The notes under the pieces were generated by a model that did no database searches, had not been told where the DNA came from, and worked only from the letters and a program-made list of their open reading frames with translations. Positions 6,161-6,532 of a stretch of DNA of 6,532 nucleotides are shown here, in pieces (position 1 is the stretch's first letter; each line of letters opens with the position of its first letter). A program made the translations under genes and the position numbers. This stretch comes from Lachnospiraceae bacterium (GTDB lineage: Bacteria > Bacillota_A > Clostridia > Lachnospirales > Lachnospiraceae): contig JAGCZE010000038.1 in assembly GCA_017960415.1 (NCBI GenBank), forward strand, positions 1 to 6,532. Reading direction: 5' to 3'.

Positions 6161-6462
6161 TTCGCATCACCTTCTTCCTTAGGCAAAAACGCGTTTCTTA
6201 TAGCCATGTCCGCCTCATTGATCACATCCTCTCGAAGAGTTCCATCTTTATTGGCTATATTGGCGGTGTATATGACATCTTCTCCGCATGAGATAACGAG
6301 CCTTGATTTGCCGAGATATTCTTCAGCCTGCATGTCCGAATATATCCGGTGCCCGCCTTTTGTTTTATGATGGGGCAAGAGCGTGCCTTTCTTTTCCCAT
6401 TCCCGTAGAGTGCTGGCAGAAACACCAATCTTCTCGGAGAACTCCTTGATCGAATAATACAT
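6148..6462 (-). CDS. MerR-type helix-turn-helix protein resembling the IS607 TnpA DNA-binding domain
   Basis: The 104-residue protein opens with a winged helix-turn-helix of MerR type: MYYSIKEFSEKIGVSASTLR (1-20), EWEKKGTLLPHHKTKGGHRIYS (21-42), with the wing at GGHR. This order and wording closely resemble the N-terminus of IS607-family TnpA serine recombinases. The resemblance continues to YLGK (49-52). Where TnpA would enter its catalytic domain (typically a YxRVSS-like strand with the nucleophilic Ser), this protein has SRLVISCGEDVIYTANIANK and ends at 104 with no resolvase motifs. It is therefore either a stand-alone regulator or excisionase-like protein, or a domesticated TnpA derivative. 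ATG at 6462 has GAGG 8 nt upstream. It is the first gene of the operon and lies next to repeat elements that it may bind. Confidence 0.85.
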   Translation of the reverse strand: MYYSIKEFSEKIGVSASTLREWEKKGTLLPHHKTKGGHRIYSDMQAEEYLGKSRLVISCGEDVIYTANIANKDGTLREDVINEADMAIRNAFLPKEEGDAKCGK

Positions 6463-6474
6463 AAAAGAAACCTC

Positions 6475-6516
6475 AACTTTCGATAAATTTAGGTAAGATT
6501 AGGTAACTTTCGATAA
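6475..6516. repeat. Nested direct repeats upstream of the operon, candidate operator
   Basis: The 12-mer AACTTTCGATAA occurs at 6475-6486 and again at 6505-6516, exactly 30 bp apart. Between them TTAGGTAA occurs twice, at 6489-6496 and 6499-6506, 10 bp apart. A third partial AACTTT follows at 6515-6520. Spacings of 10 and 30 bp put the copies on the same DNA face, as expected for cooperative protein binding. The likely binder is the adjacent helix-turn-helix protein (inference). Confidence 0.8.
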
Positions 6517-6524
6517 CTTTACAA
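6496..6524 (-). promoter_or_regulatory. Possible sigma-70-like promoter of the minus-strand operon
   Basis: On the minus strand TTGTAA (6524-6519) and TAATCT (6501-6496) are 17 bp apart, at a suitable distance before the first gene. The -10 match is only three of six positions. Both direct-repeat types overlap this element, which would suit repression. The window ends 8 bp beyond it, so other promoters may lie outside. Confidence 0.35.
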
Positions 6525-6532
6525 CTGTAATA

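Noticed and set aside
6148..6532. Complete IS607-type insertion sequence
   Set aside because: There is no serine-recombinase domain, no tnpB and no second end in the window; only the DNA-binding part resembles the family.

Overview
The window appears to be built from two unlike halves that meet near position 1,370-1,430. The left part (about 1-1,425) reads as Bacteroidales-type DNA. It holds three plus-strand genes with A/T-rich leaders and no Shine-Dalgarno sequence, and the third is preceded by a textbook Bacteroidota promoter (TTG, 20 bp, TACCTTTG). The right part (about 1,424-6,532) reads as Clostridia-type Bacillota DNA. It holds five tightly packed minus-strand genes, each with a ribosome binding site (four strong, one weaker). 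Two of the five start with TTG, and one encodes a long Pro/Thr linker of the kind common in surface proteins of gut and rumen Clostridia. The organism assignment rests on these expression signals, not on a database match.

Layout: 45-632 is a multi-pass membrane protein with a cysteine-rich C-terminal tail. 675-947 is a small TPR-like helical protein, followed by a terminator. 1094-1369 is a small basic protein with its own promoter and an imperfect hairpin terminator at 1375-1425. The minus-strand operon then runs from 6462 down to 1424: a MerR-type helix-turn-helix protein resembling the DNA-binding end of IS607-type TnpA, a 457-residue lipoprotein, a two-TM membrane-anchored Mrr-type nuclease, a single-TM extracytoplasmic protein with a Pro/Thr linker, and a coiled-coil protein ending in a DUF2325-like domain. 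Gaps are 14-18 nt, or the genes overlap by 11-13 nt. Upstream of the operon (6475-6524) lie paired direct repeats that look like an operator.

The five-gene operon is the most interesting part. It combines a DNA-binding protein, two proteins predicted outside the membrane, a membrane-tethered nuclease facing the cytoplasm and a cytoplasmic coiled-coil protein. This is not a combination I recognise as a named system. A cell-envelope-linked nuclease system, for example in defence or DNA uptake or transfer, is a reasonable inference but unproven. The abrupt change of expression signals at the convergent terminator must first be explained, either as horizontal transfer or as a metagenomic assembly chimera.
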